From Pseudomonas sp. StFLB209 (GTDB lineage Bacteria > Pseudomonadota > Gammaproteobacteria > Pseudomonadales > Pseudomonadaceae), in the NCBI RefSeq assembly GCF_000829415.1, contig NZ_AP014637.1, positions 2,554,001 to 2,618,000 of the forward strand: a DNA stretch of 64,000 nt. Direction: 5' to 3'. Below, piece by piece: positions 8,502 through 18,400 of this stretch. Positions within the stretch are counted from its first letter, which is position 1. Each line of letters begins with the position of its first letter. The translations under genes were made by a program, and so were the position numbers. The notes under the pieces are model-generated. The model searched no databases. It was not told the DNA's origin and saw nothing but the letters and a program-made list of their open reading frames with translations.

Positions 8502-9548
8502 ATGAACATTCTGATCGTTGGACCTAGCTGGGTCGGTGACATGGTGATGGCGCAAACGCTGTTCCAGTGTCTGAAGCAGCGGCATCCTGAGTGCGCAATC
8601 GACGTGCTGGCACCCGAATGGAGCCGGCCGATCCTGGAACGCATGCCCGAAGTCCGTGCGGCGCTGAGCTTTCCTCTGGGCCACGGCGCCCTGGAGCTGG
8701 CGACCCGGCGGCGCATCGGCAAATCCCTGGCCGGCCAGTACGATCAGGCGATCTTGCTGCCCAACTCGCTGAAGTCGGCACTGGTGCCGTTCTTTGCCGG
8801 CATCCCCACGCGCACCGGCTGGCGCGGCGAGTTCCGTTACGGCTTGCTCAATGACGTGCGCAAACTCGACAAACAGCGCTACCCGCTGATGATCGAGCGC
8901 TTCATGGCCCTGGCTTATGACAACGGCGCGGCGTTGCCGCAGCCTTATCCGCGCCCGCAACTGAGCATTGACCCGGCCACCCGCCAGGCCGCGCTGGCAC
9001 GCTTCGGCCTTAGCCTTGAGCAACCGGTGCTGGCCCTGTGCCCGGGTGCCGAGTTCGGTGAGGCCAAGCGCTGGCCGTCCGAGCACTACGCCAAAGTGGC
9101 TGATGCGCTGATTCGACAGGGCTGGCAGGTCTGGCTGTTCGGCTCGAAAAAAGACCACCCGGTGGGCGAAAGCATTCGCCAGGAACTGATTCCCGGACTG
9201 CGCGAAGAAGTCACCAACCTGTGTGGCGAAACCTCTCTGGCCGAAGCCATCGACCTGCTGTCGTGCGCCCGTTCGGTGGTGTCCAACGACTCGGGGCTGA
9301 TGCATGTGGCCGCCGCCCTGAACCGCCCGCTGGTGGCGGTCTACGGCTCGACCTCGCCGGGTTTCACGCCGCCACTGGCTGATGAAGTAGAGGTCGTGCG
9401 GCTGGGCCTGGAGTGCTCGCCTTGCTTCGACCGTACCTGCCGCTTCGGCCACTACAATTGCCTGCGCCTGCTCGACCCGGGTCAGGTGATCCAGGCGCTG
9501 GGCCGCCTGGGTAGCGGGCTGGACGCTACCCCGGTAGAGGTGCTCTGA
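8502..9548 (+). CDS. waaF: ADP-heptose:LPS heptosyltransferase II
   Basis: Adds the second L-glycero-D-manno-heptose to the LPS inner core on the cytoplasmic side of the inner membrane. The 348-residue GT9-family protein begins MNILIVGPSWVGDMVMAQ, the classic WaaF N-terminus, and carries CPGAEFGEAKRWP and the late SNDSGLMHVAAAL donor-site block. I chose the ATG at 8502; a TTG two codons upstream is possible but less likely. It heads a tight run of core genes (waaF-waaC-waaG-waaP and kinases) with gaps of a few bases or overlaps, implying one operon. Confidence 0.97.
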   Translation: MNILIVGPSWVGDMVMAQTLFQCLKQRHPECAIDVLAPEWSRPILERMPEVRAALSFPLGHGALELATRRRIGKSLAGQYDQAILLPNSLKSALVPFFAGIPTRTGWRGEFRYGLLNDVRKLDKQRYPLMIERFMALAYDNGAALPQPYPRPQLSIDPATRQAALARFGLSLEQPVLALCPGAEFGEAKRWPSEHYAKVADALIRQGWQVWLFGSKKDHPVGESIRQELIPGLREEVTNLCGETSLAEAIDLLSCARSVVSNDSGLMHVAAALNRPLVAVYGSTSPGFTPPLADEVEVVRLGLECSPCFDRTCRFGHYNCLRLLDPGQVIQALGRLGSGLDATPVEVL

Positions 9549-9550
9549 CC

Positions 9551-10621
9551 TTGCGGGTGTTGCTGATCAAGACCTCGTCGCTGGGCGACGTGATACATGC
9601 GCTGCCGGCCTTGACCGATGCGGCCAGGGCGCTGCCGGGCGTGCGTTTCGACTGGGTGGTCGAAGAAGGCTTTGCCGAGATCCCGAGCTGGCACCCGGCG
9701 GTCGACACGGTGATTCCGGTGGCGATCCGGCGCTGGCGCAAAAACCTCTGGCAGACCTGGAAGAGCGGTGAGTGGGCTGCGTTCAAACGGCGCTTGCGCG
9801 ACACCCGCTACGACGTGGTGATCGACGCCCAGGGGCTGTTCAAGAGTGCCTGGTTGACTCGCTACGTCAATGCGCCAGTGGCTGGCCTGGACCGTGAGTC
9901 GGCCCGCGAGCCGCTGGCCAGCCGTTTCTACGACCGCGACCGGCGTTACCCGGTGGCGCGCGGGCAGCATGCGGTGGAGCGCCTGCGTCAGTTGTTTGCC
10001 CAGGCGCTGGGTTACCCGTTGCCGTCAGGGCTGGGCGATTATGGTCTCAAGCGCCTGGAGTCACTGAGCGACAGCCTGGATGCGCCCTATGTGCTGTTCC
10101 TGCATGGCACCACCTGGGCGACCAAGCACTGGCCTGAGCTGTATTGGCGGCAACTGGCCGAACAGATGGCCGCCCGTGGCCTGCAGGTGCGGCTGCCGTG
10201 GGGCAACCCGGCCGAAAAGGCCCGCGCCGAGCGGATTGCCGAGGGGCTGGACAATGCCGCCGTATTGCCCAAATTGAACCTGGCCGGTGTGGCCCGGGTG
10301 CTGGCCGGCGCCGAGGCGTGCGTGGCGGTCGATACCGGCATCGGCCACCTGGCTGCCGCGTTGGATGTGCCGACCGTATCGCTGTTCGGGCCGACCAATC
10401 CGGGCCTGACCGGCGCCTACGGCAAGTCGCAGGTGCATCTGGCCAGCGACTGGCCGGCCTGTGCGCCGTGCCTGCAAAAGAAATGTACCTATACACCGAG
10501 CCCCGACGAGCAGTTGCGGTTCGACCTCAAACGCGAGTGGCCGCTGTGCTTCACTCGCCTGAATCCCGAGCGGGTAGCGAGCCAGTTGGGCGCGCTGTTG
10601 CTGGCAAAGGAACCTGGCTGA
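9551..10621 (+). CDS. waaC: LPS heptosyltransferase I
   Basis: Transfers the first heptose to Kdo2-lipid A. The 356-residue GT9 protein starts RVLLIKTSSLGDVIHALPAL, diagnostic for WaaC, and contains FLHGTTWATKHWP and CVAVDTGIGHLAAAL in the sugar-nucleotide binding half. The start codon is a TTG two bases after the waaF stop, with GAGGTG upstream; no ATG or GTG at the right place would preserve the conserved N-terminus. It overlaps waaG by one base (TGATG), indicating translational coupling. Confidence 0.96.
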   Translation: MRVLLIKTSSLGDVIHALPALTDAARALPGVRFDWVVEEGFAEIPSWHPAVDTVIPVAIRRWRKNLWQTWKSGEWAAFKRRLRDTRYDVVIDAQGLFKSAWLTRYVNAPVAGLDRESAREPLASRFYDRDRRYPVARGQHAVERLRQLFAQALGYPLPSGLGDYGLKRLESLSDSLDAPYVLFLHGTTWATKHWPELYWRQLAEQMAARGLQVRLPWGNPAEKARAERIAEGLDNAAVLPKLNLAGVARVLAGAEACVAVDTGIGHLAAALDVPTVSLFGPTNPGLTGAYGKSQVHLASDWPACAPCLQKKCTYTPSPDEQLRFDLKREWPLCFTRLNPERVASQLGALLLAKEPG

Positions 10622-11745
10622 TGCAACTGGCTTTCGTACTCTACAAATATTTTCCGTTTGGTGGCCTGCAGCGCGACTTCATGCGTATTGCCCTGGAGTG
10701 TCAGCAGCGCGGTCACCGGATTCGGGTCTACACCCTGATCTGGGAAGGTGAGATTCCGCCCGGTTTTGAAGTGCTGGTGGCGCCGGTCAAAGCGCTGTTC
10801 AATCATCGGCGTAACGAAAAGCTCAGTGCCTGGATGGAAGCTGACCTGGCCAAACGTCCGGTGGACCGGCTGATCGGCTTCAACAAGATGCCGGGGCTGG
10901 ACGTGTATTACGCCGCCGATGGCTGCTTCGAAGACAAGGCTCAGACGTTGCGTCACTCGCTGTACCGCAAGTGGGGCCGCTACCGGCACTTTGCCGAGTA
11001 CGAGCGGGCGGTGTTCGCCCCCCAGGCCAAGACTCAGGTGCTGATGATTTCCGAGGTCCAGCAACCGCTGTTCATCAAGCATTACAACACTCCGCTGGCG
11101 CGCTTTCATCTGCTGCCACCGGGTATTTCCCAGGACCGCCGGGCGCCGGCGGATGCGCCGCAGGTGCGTGCGGATTTCCGTAAGGAGTTCGGTCTGGGCG
11201 ACCACGACCGGCTGCTGGTGCAGATCGGGTCGGGGTTCAAGACCAAGGGCGTGGACCGCAGTCTCAAGGCGCTGGCCGCGTTGCCCGCCGAGTTGCGCAA
11301 GCGCACCCGGCTGTTCGTCATCGGTCAGGACGACCCCAAGGTCTTCCAGTTGCAGAGCAAGGCGCTGGGGCTGAGCGAGCAGGTGAGCTTCCTGAAAGGC
11401 CGCAGCGACATCCCGCGCTTTCTGCTCGGTGCCGACCTGCTGATCCACCCGGCATATAACGAAAACACCGGGACGGTGCTGCTCGAAGCGCTGGTCGCCG
11501 GCTTGCCGGTGTTGGTCAGCGCGGTATGCGGTTACGCCCACTACATCGCTGAGGCCGACTGTGGTCTGGTTCTCGATGAGCCATTCGAACAGGCGCAGTT
11601 CAACCGCTATCTGGTAAACATGCTCGAAGACGACGCTGCACGGGCGCAGTGGGGACGCAATGGCCTGGCCTTTGCCGACACGGCAGACCTGTACAGCATG
11701 CCGCAGCACGCGGCGGATGTGATTCTGGCGGAGCATGATCAATGA
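10621..11745 (+). CDS. waaG: LPS core glucosyltransferase I-type (GT4)
   Basis: Retaining glycosyltransferase that adds the first hexose to heptose II (in pseudomonads a galactosamine-type sugar rather than glucose, as known from P. aeruginosa). The 374-residue GT-B protein starts MQLAFVLYKYFPFGGLQRDF and has the GT4 signature region HPAYNENTGTVLLEALVAGLPV with the conserved E-x7-E pattern. Its start overlaps the waaC stop by one base and its own stop overlaps waaP by four bases (ATGA). Confidence 0.95.
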   Translation: MQLAFVLYKYFPFGGLQRDFMRIALECQQRGHRIRVYTLIWEGEIPPGFEVLVAPVKALFNHRRNEKLSAWMEADLAKRPVDRLIGFNKMPGLDVYYAADGCFEDKAQTLRHSLYRKWGRYRHFAEYERAVFAPQAKTQVLMISEVQQPLFIKHYNTPLARFHLLPPGISQDRRAPADAPQVRADFRKEFGLGDHDRLLVQIGSGFKTKGVDRSLKALAALPAELRKRTRLFVIGQDDPKVFQLQSKALGLSEQVSFLKGRSDIPRFLLGADLLIHPAYNENTGTVLLEALVAGLPVLVSAVCGYAHYIAEADCGLVLDEPFEQAQFNRYLVNMLEDDAARAQWGRNGLAFADTADLYSMPQHAADVILAEHDQ

Positions 11746-12548
11746 AGTTGTTCCTCGCAGAGCCGTTCAAGAGCCTGTGGGCCGGGCGTGATGCCTTTGC
11801 CGAGGTCGAGCGGTTGCAAGGTCAGGTGTATCGCGAGCTTGAAGGGCGCAGTACGCTGCGCACCGAGGTCGCAGGACGGGGTTATTTCGTCAAGATCCAC
11901 CGCGGTATCGGCTGGGGCGAAGTGGCCAAGAACCTGTTCAGTGCCAAACTGCCGGTGCTCGGCGCCGGCCAGGAGTTCAAGGCGGTCGCACGTCTGCATG
12001 AGGCCGGCGTACCGACCATGACCGCTGTGGCCTATGGCGAGCGCGGCAGCAACCCGGCGGCCCAGCATTCGTTCATCATCACCGAAGAGCTGGCGCCGAC
12101 CGTCAGCCTGGAAGATTTCAGCCTCGATTGGCGTACTACGCCGCCCGAGCCGCGTCTCAAACGGGCCCTGATTGCCGAAGTGGCGCGACTGGTCGGCACC
12201 ATGCACCGGGCTGGGGTCAACCACCGCGATTGCTATATTTGCCACTTCCTGCTGCATACCGACAAGCCGGTGAGCGCCGATGACTTCAAACTGTCGGTAA
12301 TCGACCTGCACCGGGCCCAGACCCGCCGGGCAATTACCCCGCGCTGGCGCAACAAGGACCTGGCCGCGCTGTATTTCTCGGCGCTGGACATCGGCCTGAG
12401 CAAGCGCGACAAACTGCGCTTTCTCAAAGGCTATTTCCGCCAGCCACTGCGCCAGATCCTCAGCCATGAGGCGGTGCTGTTGGGCAAGCTTGAGAAAAAA
12501 GCCGACAAGCTCTATGAACGCAAGCAGCGTTACGGAGATGCACTCTGA
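11742..12548 (+). CDS. waaP: LPS core heptose I kinase
   Basis: Phosphorylates heptose I of the inner core, which supports outer-membrane integrity and LPS export; essential in P. aeruginosa. The 268-residue protein has a protein-kinase-like fold: FVKIHRGIGWGE carries the nucleotide-binding lysine, NHRDCYICHFLL the catalytic aspartate and VIDLHRAQ the metal-binding aspartate. All key residues are intact, unlike two related genes nearby. It overlaps waaG (4 bases) and the next kinase gene (1 base). Confidence 0.95.
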   Translation: MKLFLAEPFKSLWAGRDAFAEVERLQGQVYRELEGRSTLRTEVAGRGYFVKIHRGIGWGEVAKNLFSAKLPVLGAGQEFKAVARLHEAGVPTMTAVAYGERGSNPAAQHSFIITEELAPTVSLEDFSLDWRTTPPEPRLKRALIAEVARLVGTMHRAGVNHRDCYICHFLLHTDKPVSADDFKLSVIDLHRAQTRRAITPRWRNKDLAALYFSALDIGLSKRDKLRFLKGYFRQPLRQILSHEAVLLGKLEKKADKLYERKQRYGDAL

Positions 12549-13282
12549 TGGCGGGCTGGACACTGGCGCCCGAGTACGCGGCGCTGCAGGAGGATTTCGG
12601 CTCGCTGGAGGCGGTGTTTGCCTTGCAAGGCGAGCAACTGACCCGTGACCCACTCTCAGAGGTGATCCGCGTCGAGCGTGCTGGCGTGCAGTATTACGTC
12701 AAGCGCTACTCCGGCGCCGGCAAAGGCCTGCGCCGCTATCTGGGCCGGCCAAGGGTCAAGTCCGAGTGGCAAAACCTCAAGCGTTTCGCCAAGTGGGGCA
12801 TTCCCACCGCCGATGTGGTGGCCTGGGGGCTGGAGCGTAATGGCATGGCCTATGATCGCGGCGCACTGATTACCCGCGAATTGCCCAACACCGAAGACCT
12901 GTGGGTGATGGCCCAACGCAAGGACCCACGGCTGAGCGATCCGGCCTGGGTCGAGCGGATCAGTCAGCAGTTGGCGCGTTACACGCGCATCCTGCATGAC
13001 CAGCACTTCACCCATAACGATCTGAAATGGCGCAATCTGCTGGTCGATGATCAGGATCGGCTGTTCCTGATCGACTGTCCCAATGGTGCGTTCTGGTGGG
13101 GGTTTCTGCTGCGCTACCGGATCATCAAGGATCTGGCGTGCCTGGACAAGGTCGGCAAGTACCAGCTCTCGGCCACCCAGCGGTTGCGCTTTTACCTGCA
13201 ATACCGGCAGCGCTCGCACCTGAATGCCTCCGACAAGAAGCGCATCCGGCATATCGTCAGTTTTTTCGAGGGCCGCGAATGA
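12548..13282 (+). CDS. wapP: LPS core kinase, WapP-like (InaA/Kdo kinase fold)
   Basis: Predicted core-sugar kinase, equivalent in position to WapP (PA5008). The 244-residue sequence shows VKRYSGAGKGLRRY (ATP-binding lysine), HNDLKWRNLLV as the catalytic loop with its aspartate and LIDCPNG as the metal-binding motif, so it looks active. The ATG overlaps the waaP stop by one base, and the next gene starts inside its last codon (ATGA). The exact sugar position phosphorylated cannot be told from the sequence. Confidence 0.85.
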   Translation: MAGWTLAPEYAALQEDFGSLEAVFALQGEQLTRDPLSEVIRVERAGVQYYVKRYSGAGKGLRRYLGRPRVKSEWQNLKRFAKWGIPTADVVAWGLERNGMAYDRGALITRELPNTEDLWVMAQRKDPRLSDPAWVERISQQLARYTRILHDQHFTHNDLKWRNLLVDDQDRLFLIDCPNGAFWWGFLLRYRIIKDLACLDKVGKYQLSATQRLRFYLQYRQRSHLNASDKKRIRHIVSFFEGRE

Positions 13283-14037
13283 GTCTGTTCATTGCCAGTG
13301 CCGAACAGGCACTGCTGGCCCGCCACGGCCTGGTCGATTTCCAGTCGTTGTGGAATCTGGACCTGGAGGCGGTCGACGAACCCAATACCGGCCGGGGCGG
13401 CTGGAGCAGCGTCTATCGCCTGGACCTCGAAGGCCAGGGCTTCTACCTCAAGCGCCAGAGCAATTACCTGACCCACACCCTGCATCACCCGTTTGGCGAG
13501 CCGTCGTTTTCGCGGGAGTTTCGCAACATCAGCCGCTATCAGAAGCTGGGGATCCCGGCTTTGCAGGCGGTGTTCTATGGTGAGCAGAAGGTCAACGGCG
13601 AGCGCCGGGCGATTCTGATGACCCGGGCGCTGGATGGCTGGAGCGACCTGGATGCCTTGTTGCAGCGCTGGGGCGAAATCCCGGACAACGCACGGCGCGC
13701 GATTCTGCACGCCTGTGGACAACTGGCCCGCACCCTGCACGGCGCCCGCCAGATCCACGGCTGCTTTTACCCCAAGCACATTTTTGTGCAGGCCCAGGGT
13801 GAAGGGTACGCTGCACAGTTGATCGACCTGGAAAAGACCCGGCCATCGATCTTTGGCCAGCGTGACCTGACCAAAGACCTCGAACCGCTATTTCGTCGTG
13901 CACCGATGTGGTCAGAAGCCGACCGGCGTCAATTGCTCGCCGCCTATTTGCAGGCCGCCACCGACAGCCCGCCGGTTGATGCCTGGCTGCAACGGCTGGG
14001 CCGACGCGGCCAGCACAAGCAACGTCGCGACCATTGA
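13279..14037 (+). CDS. wapQ: LPS core kinase-like protein, WapQ-like, with atypical catalytic loop
   Basis: Third kinase-fold protein of the run, equivalent in place to WapQ (PA5007), 252 residues. GWSSVYRL and YLKRQSNYL look like a glycine-rich loop and ATP lysine, and LIDLEKTRPS is the metal-binding motif. The catalytic loop reads IHGCFYPKHIFV: where WaaP has HRD and WapP has HND, this has HGC, so the canonical aspartate is missing. That may be normal for the InaA-type subfamily, or mean altered activity. The start ATG overlaps the wapP stop by four bases. Confidence 0.82.
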   Translation: MSLFIASAEQALLARHGLVDFQSLWNLDLEAVDEPNTGRGGWSSVYRLDLEGQGFYLKRQSNYLTHTLHHPFGEPSFSREFRNISRYQKLGIPALQAVFYGEQKVNGERRAILMTRALDGWSDLDALLQRWGEIPDNARRAILHACGQLARTLHGARQIHGCFYPKHIFVQAQGEGYAAQLIDLEKTRPSIFGQRDLTKDLEPLFRRAPMWSEADRRQLLAAYLQAATDSPPVDAWLQRLGRRGQHKQRRDH

Positions 14038-14050
14038 GAGAGAACTGTTG

Positions 14051-15493
14051 ATGCGCCTTGCCGAACTCACTCACGCGGGACGTGCCCCGCAGTTGCCCCT
14101 GAACCTGACCCTGGCGGACGCTGCCGGGCCCGCTGAGTTGCAACTGCTGAGCCTGTTGCGAGTCTTGCCGGGCCAGCGTTATGTCGGTGCCGGGGTATGG
14201 CGGGGGCGGCCGGTGCTGGCCAAACTGCTGGTCGGCAGCAAGGCCGCCCGGCATTTTCAGCGTGAACTGGACGGCGTGCGCGCCTTGGCCGCGCAAGGCG
14301 TGACCACCCCGCTGTTGCTGGCGGACGGGCTGCAGGAAGGCGAGGGTGGCTGGCTGCTGTTCGAGTTTCTGGAGCAAGCGCCGAGCCTGGGCGATGCCTG
14401 GCAGCAGGTCGAGCACCTGCCGGCATTGGCCGACGAGCAGCAAGTGGTACTGGCCGAGGCACTGGGCGCGATTGCCGGGCTGCACCTCAAGGGCCTTTGG
14501 CAGGACGATCTGCATCTGGACAACCTGCTGCGTCACAACGGCCAGCTGTACTGGATCGACGGTGCCGGCATCAAGGCCGAACAGGCCGGCCAGCCTTTGT
14601 CGCGGCAAAAGGTGCTGGAAAATCTCGGGGTGTTCTTTGCCCAGTTGCCCAAGCGTTTCGAACCCTTTACGGAAGAGTTACTGGTGTACTACCTGCTTGC
14701 CAATGGTGAGCATGCCCTGCCACTGGAAGCCTTGCAGAAGCAGATCGACCAGGTTCGCCAATGGCGCCTCAAGGACTTTCTGGCCAAGACCTGTCGTGAC
14801 TGCAGCCTGTTCAGCGTTGAAGACTCGGCCTCGGGCTTCCAGGCGATTCGCCGCGAAGAGGTTCAAGCCATACAGCCGCTGCTCGATCGCGCCGATGAAC
14901 TGCTGCAAGCCGGGCATATGTACAAGACCGGTGGCGCCGCCAGCGTGGCGCGGGTTGACGTGGCGGGCCGTGCGCTGGTGATCAAACGCTACAACATCAA
15001 GAACTTCAGCCACTGGCTCAAGCGCTTCTGGCGCCCGAGCCGCGCCTGGCACTCCTGGCGCGAAGGCCACCGCCTGGCATTTCTCGGCATTGCCACGCCC
15101 AGACCGCTGGCGGTGCGCGAGCAGCGCGTGCTGGGCCTGCGCAGCAAGGCTTATCTGATTACCGAGTTTCTTGAGGGGCCGGACCTCATCGAAAAATGGG
15201 CGCCCTATGTAGCCACCGCCGCCGTGCCTGAAAATGAGTTACAGGCCCTGGACAGCCTGATCGCGCAACTGCTGCGCGAGCGCATCAGCCACGGCGATCT
15301 CAAGGGCCATAACCTGTTCTGGCACCAGGGGCAGTGGGCCTTGATCGACCTGGATGCGGTCTGCCAACACCGCTCACTCAGCAGCTTTGCCGCAGCCTAC
15401 GCCCGCGACCGGGCGCGGTTGTTGCGCAACTGGCCAGCAGGCAGTGCGCTGCACCAGATGCTGGCGCAGCGCCTGCCGACAACCCCGCAGTGA
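14051..15493 (+). CDS. Tandem LPS kinase-like protein (PA5006-like)
   Basis: A 480-residue protein with two kinase-like halves. The N-terminal half ends with QDDLHLDNLLR and YWIDGAGIK; the C-terminal half has VIKRYNIKNF, then HGDLKGHNLFW and LIDLDAV. Both halves keep the catalytic and metal-binding aspartates. The start ATG at 14051 follows GAGAGAACTG; earlier in-frame starts lie inside wapQ and lack homologous sequence. It is the last plus-strand gene before the giant toxin-like gene, whose stop is only a few bases away in convergent orientation. It probably acts on the LPS core, with unknown acceptor. Confidence 0.85.
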   Translation: MRLAELTHAGRAPQLPLNLTLADAAGPAELQLLSLLRVLPGQRYVGAGVWRGRPVLAKLLVGSKAARHFQRELDGVRALAAQGVTTPLLLADGLQEGEGGWLLFEFLEQAPSLGDAWQQVEHLPALADEQQVVLAEALGAIAGLHLKGLWQDDLHLDNLLRHNGQLYWIDGAGIKAEQAGQPLSRQKVLENLGVFFAQLPKRFEPFTEELLVYYLLANGEHALPLEALQKQIDQVRQWRLKDFLAKTCRDCSLFSVEDSASGFQAIRREEVQAIQPLLDRADELLQAGHMYKTGGAASVARVDVAGRALVIKRYNIKNFSHWLKRFWRPSRAWHSWREGHRLAFLGIATPRPLAVREQRVLGLRSKAYLITEFLEGPDLIEKWAPYVATAAVPENELQALDSLIAQLLRERISHGDLKGHNLFWHQGQWALIDLDAVCQHRSLSSFAAAYARDRARLLRNWPAGSALHQMLAQRLPTTPQ

Positions 15494-15497
15494 TGCC

Positions 15498-18400
15498 TCA
15501 GCTCACCTGACGCATATTCATCCTGCGCAGGGCCAGCAGCAGTGCCGCGAAGTCATCGAACGGCCGCAGGTGGGTACCGCCCCAGCTTTCACGGTCTACG
15601 TACAGCTTGCCCTGGGCGTTGCGCTGCACCGCGGTGCGCTCGATGCGGTTGGCCCGTGAGCGGTGGACAATGACCGGCTGCGGGCCGCTGATGTCTTCGA
15701 TCAGAAATAGCCCGGGGCTGAACAGTCGGACCTCGATCGGTGCGGGCTGGCTAATCTCGGCGAGGGTTCTGGGCATCGCGTTACGGCTGGGCAGGCCCAG
15801 GGCGTAGTCGTTGCGCACAAAGGTTTTGCGCCCGCCATGCTCGGTTGTGACCAGATGACCGGGGTCGCTGGCTGGTCCGAAAGTCTCGCCTGGCGGCATG
15901 TCAAACACCCGCAGGCTGATGCTCGGCTCCAGTTCCGCCAGCCCCGGCACGTTGTCGAAGCTGCTGGCATGGCTGTCGCCGACCAGCGCCAGCCACTTGT
16001 GCCGGCCCATGACGTCCTGATGGCGGCGAATCGTGCGCATGGCGAAGTAATTGAACATCTGCTCGCGAGTCGTTGCGCCGAGTCCCTGCATATTGTGCAG
16101 GTAATAGCTGGTCACGCAGTCCAGCGCACGCACTTCAATACCGTGCTCTCTGGCCTTGAGCACCAGTTGCTCGAAGTTGTAAAGGCCGGCAGGGTCTGTG
16201 AGGTACTGCTTGTCGAGGTGCTTGAGGTAGTGCAGCAGCCGTTTGCTCATCAGGCCTTTTTCGACAAACAGGTCCAGATCCAGCTGATGCATGTCGAGCT
16301 GCAGGTGCTCAAGGTACAGGGTCTTGACCTGGCGCTCGACCAGATTGGGCAGGTTGTCAATGATGAACTGCTTGCTGCCAATCGAGGACGCCGAGCCGGT
16401 TACCACCACGCCCTGGTTCTGGGCATAGAGACGGTCAAGCAGCTCGGCAGGCGAGTCTAGTGCCGTGACCTGGGGTAGCTTCGGGCGTGCCGGTAACGGG
16501 TGGTCAAGCTGCGCCTGGCGGGCATCGCGTTGCAACTGAGCGCGTTTTTTGAAGAACAGCGATCTGGCCGTTGTCAGGTTCTCGTCGGGCAGGCTGTAGT
16601 AAATGTTCAGGCCTCGGTGTTCGAAGAACGCCAGTTGATGGACTGTCTCCAGATGCTGCTCGGGTATTTGATACAAAGGATCGGCCAGCGAGCGTTGTAG
16701 CGCAGTTGGCTCGATGGCTGTTGGCCAGTCCGGGGCTTGCACCTGCTGCCACTGCCTGGCCGCGTCCAGTTGGAAGCCTTGCTCACCCGGATTGACCACA
16801 CGGCGTGAGGCACGGGTCGAGGTTTGCGAACTGCTGGCGAGCGGCGGTTGCAGTAATTCGGACAGCGACCAGTCCAGGCTGCTGGGTTCAGGCAGCAGGG
16901 TATCGCTGCTTGAAGTCGAAGGTGGCGGCGAGAGCGGCGGCCGACGTCTGGCGTTGGGCATCTCAAGCAGAAAATCGCTGTTGCTCAGGCTTTCGCCGGT
17001 TTGCGGGGCGCTGTCGCGAGTGATGCGCGTTGGCTGGCCGCGCGGTACATCCCGGACCCTGATGCTGATCGCACCGTGCAGCTCGCTGATACCCGGCACC
17101 TGCCGGTAGGTATTGGCCCGCTTCTCGTCAAGCAAGACCACCCAGCGGCGAGTTGGCGCAAGGGTCTTGTCGGCATCAATCAGGCGTGAGGCGAAGAACA
17201 GCGACATCTTTTGCAGCGCTGCCGGGTCTTGTGAATGTACCGGGGCGGTACTGGCGGCGAAGTTATAGCTGACGGTCGAGCTCAAGGGCCTGACCTCAAT
17301 GCCATGCTGGTGGGCAATCTTGATCAGGTGGTAGTAGTCGTATTTATCGGCGGTGGCATTGAGCAGTTTTCCCTGATTGACGGTATTGAAGTGGTACTTG
17401 AGCTCAAAGGAGCCGGCTTTGGTCTTGTTACCCAGCGTCAGGTACTTCTGCAGCTTGCTGCGATGCATGTCGGTGAACAGGTGTTCGATATAAATGATTT
17501 CGACATTCTGTTCGGCCAGGCGCGGCATGTTTTCAATCAGCAGGCGTTTACTGGCGACCGTTTGCAGGGTTTCGTTGATGACCAGGCCCTGACTGTGCTC
17601 GAACACCGCCTTGAGCAGCCCGTCAGCGGTGATATCGTCAGCCAGCGCAGGCAGTGTGGGCCGCGCGGCGGGGGTGATGTTTTCAAAAAACTGTGCCGCA
17701 TCCTTGCGCAGCGTCTCGCGCAGCACGGCGTAGGCTTCGCGTCCTTCCTTGAACAGCGGTGCAAAGAAGTCGGCCGGCAATGGCAGGCCAACATCGTCAG
17801 GCGCCACCCAGGCCCGATCGGCGATGGCGATACCATGTCTCTTCCACTTGGCAGGCAGCTCGTAGGCGCTGCTGACATCGGTGGGTGTCGCTGCGCTGGC
17901 CGGCTGGCTGTCGAGGACCTGAAAGCGAGGTTTGCCGCCGCCACGCAGTTGCAGGCGGTCAAGCACTTGCCACTGGCCGTGGTCGTTGAGCCGGACCGGC
18001 TGTTTACCAAAAAAGGCCCAGGGGTTGCCGGGATCGATGATTTGCCACAGGCGCAGGCGGGCGTCGTACTGGACCTCATACACCCGGCCATCGAGCGCGA
18101 TGTAGTGCTTGCCGTCAATTCGTGTGACCCCTTTGGCGTGGCCGGATGCAACCGGGGTTGTGCCTTGCAGTGACTGACTGACGGCGTAGGCGGGGTTGCT
18201 GGCGGGGGTGACCTTTGCCAGCGGGGTTTCGCTCGACAGGGGGCGCAGCAGGCTGGCGACCTCTTGTTCGCTGAAGTGGCCGCTGGCCAGGAGTTTTTGC
18301 GGGTCATGGCCTGGGGCACGGCGCAGTGGCGCATGCAACAGCGGGGTCGGTGCGCTTTTCAGGGCGGCGATCGCCGGATTACCCGGGCCCCGGTTGGCGA

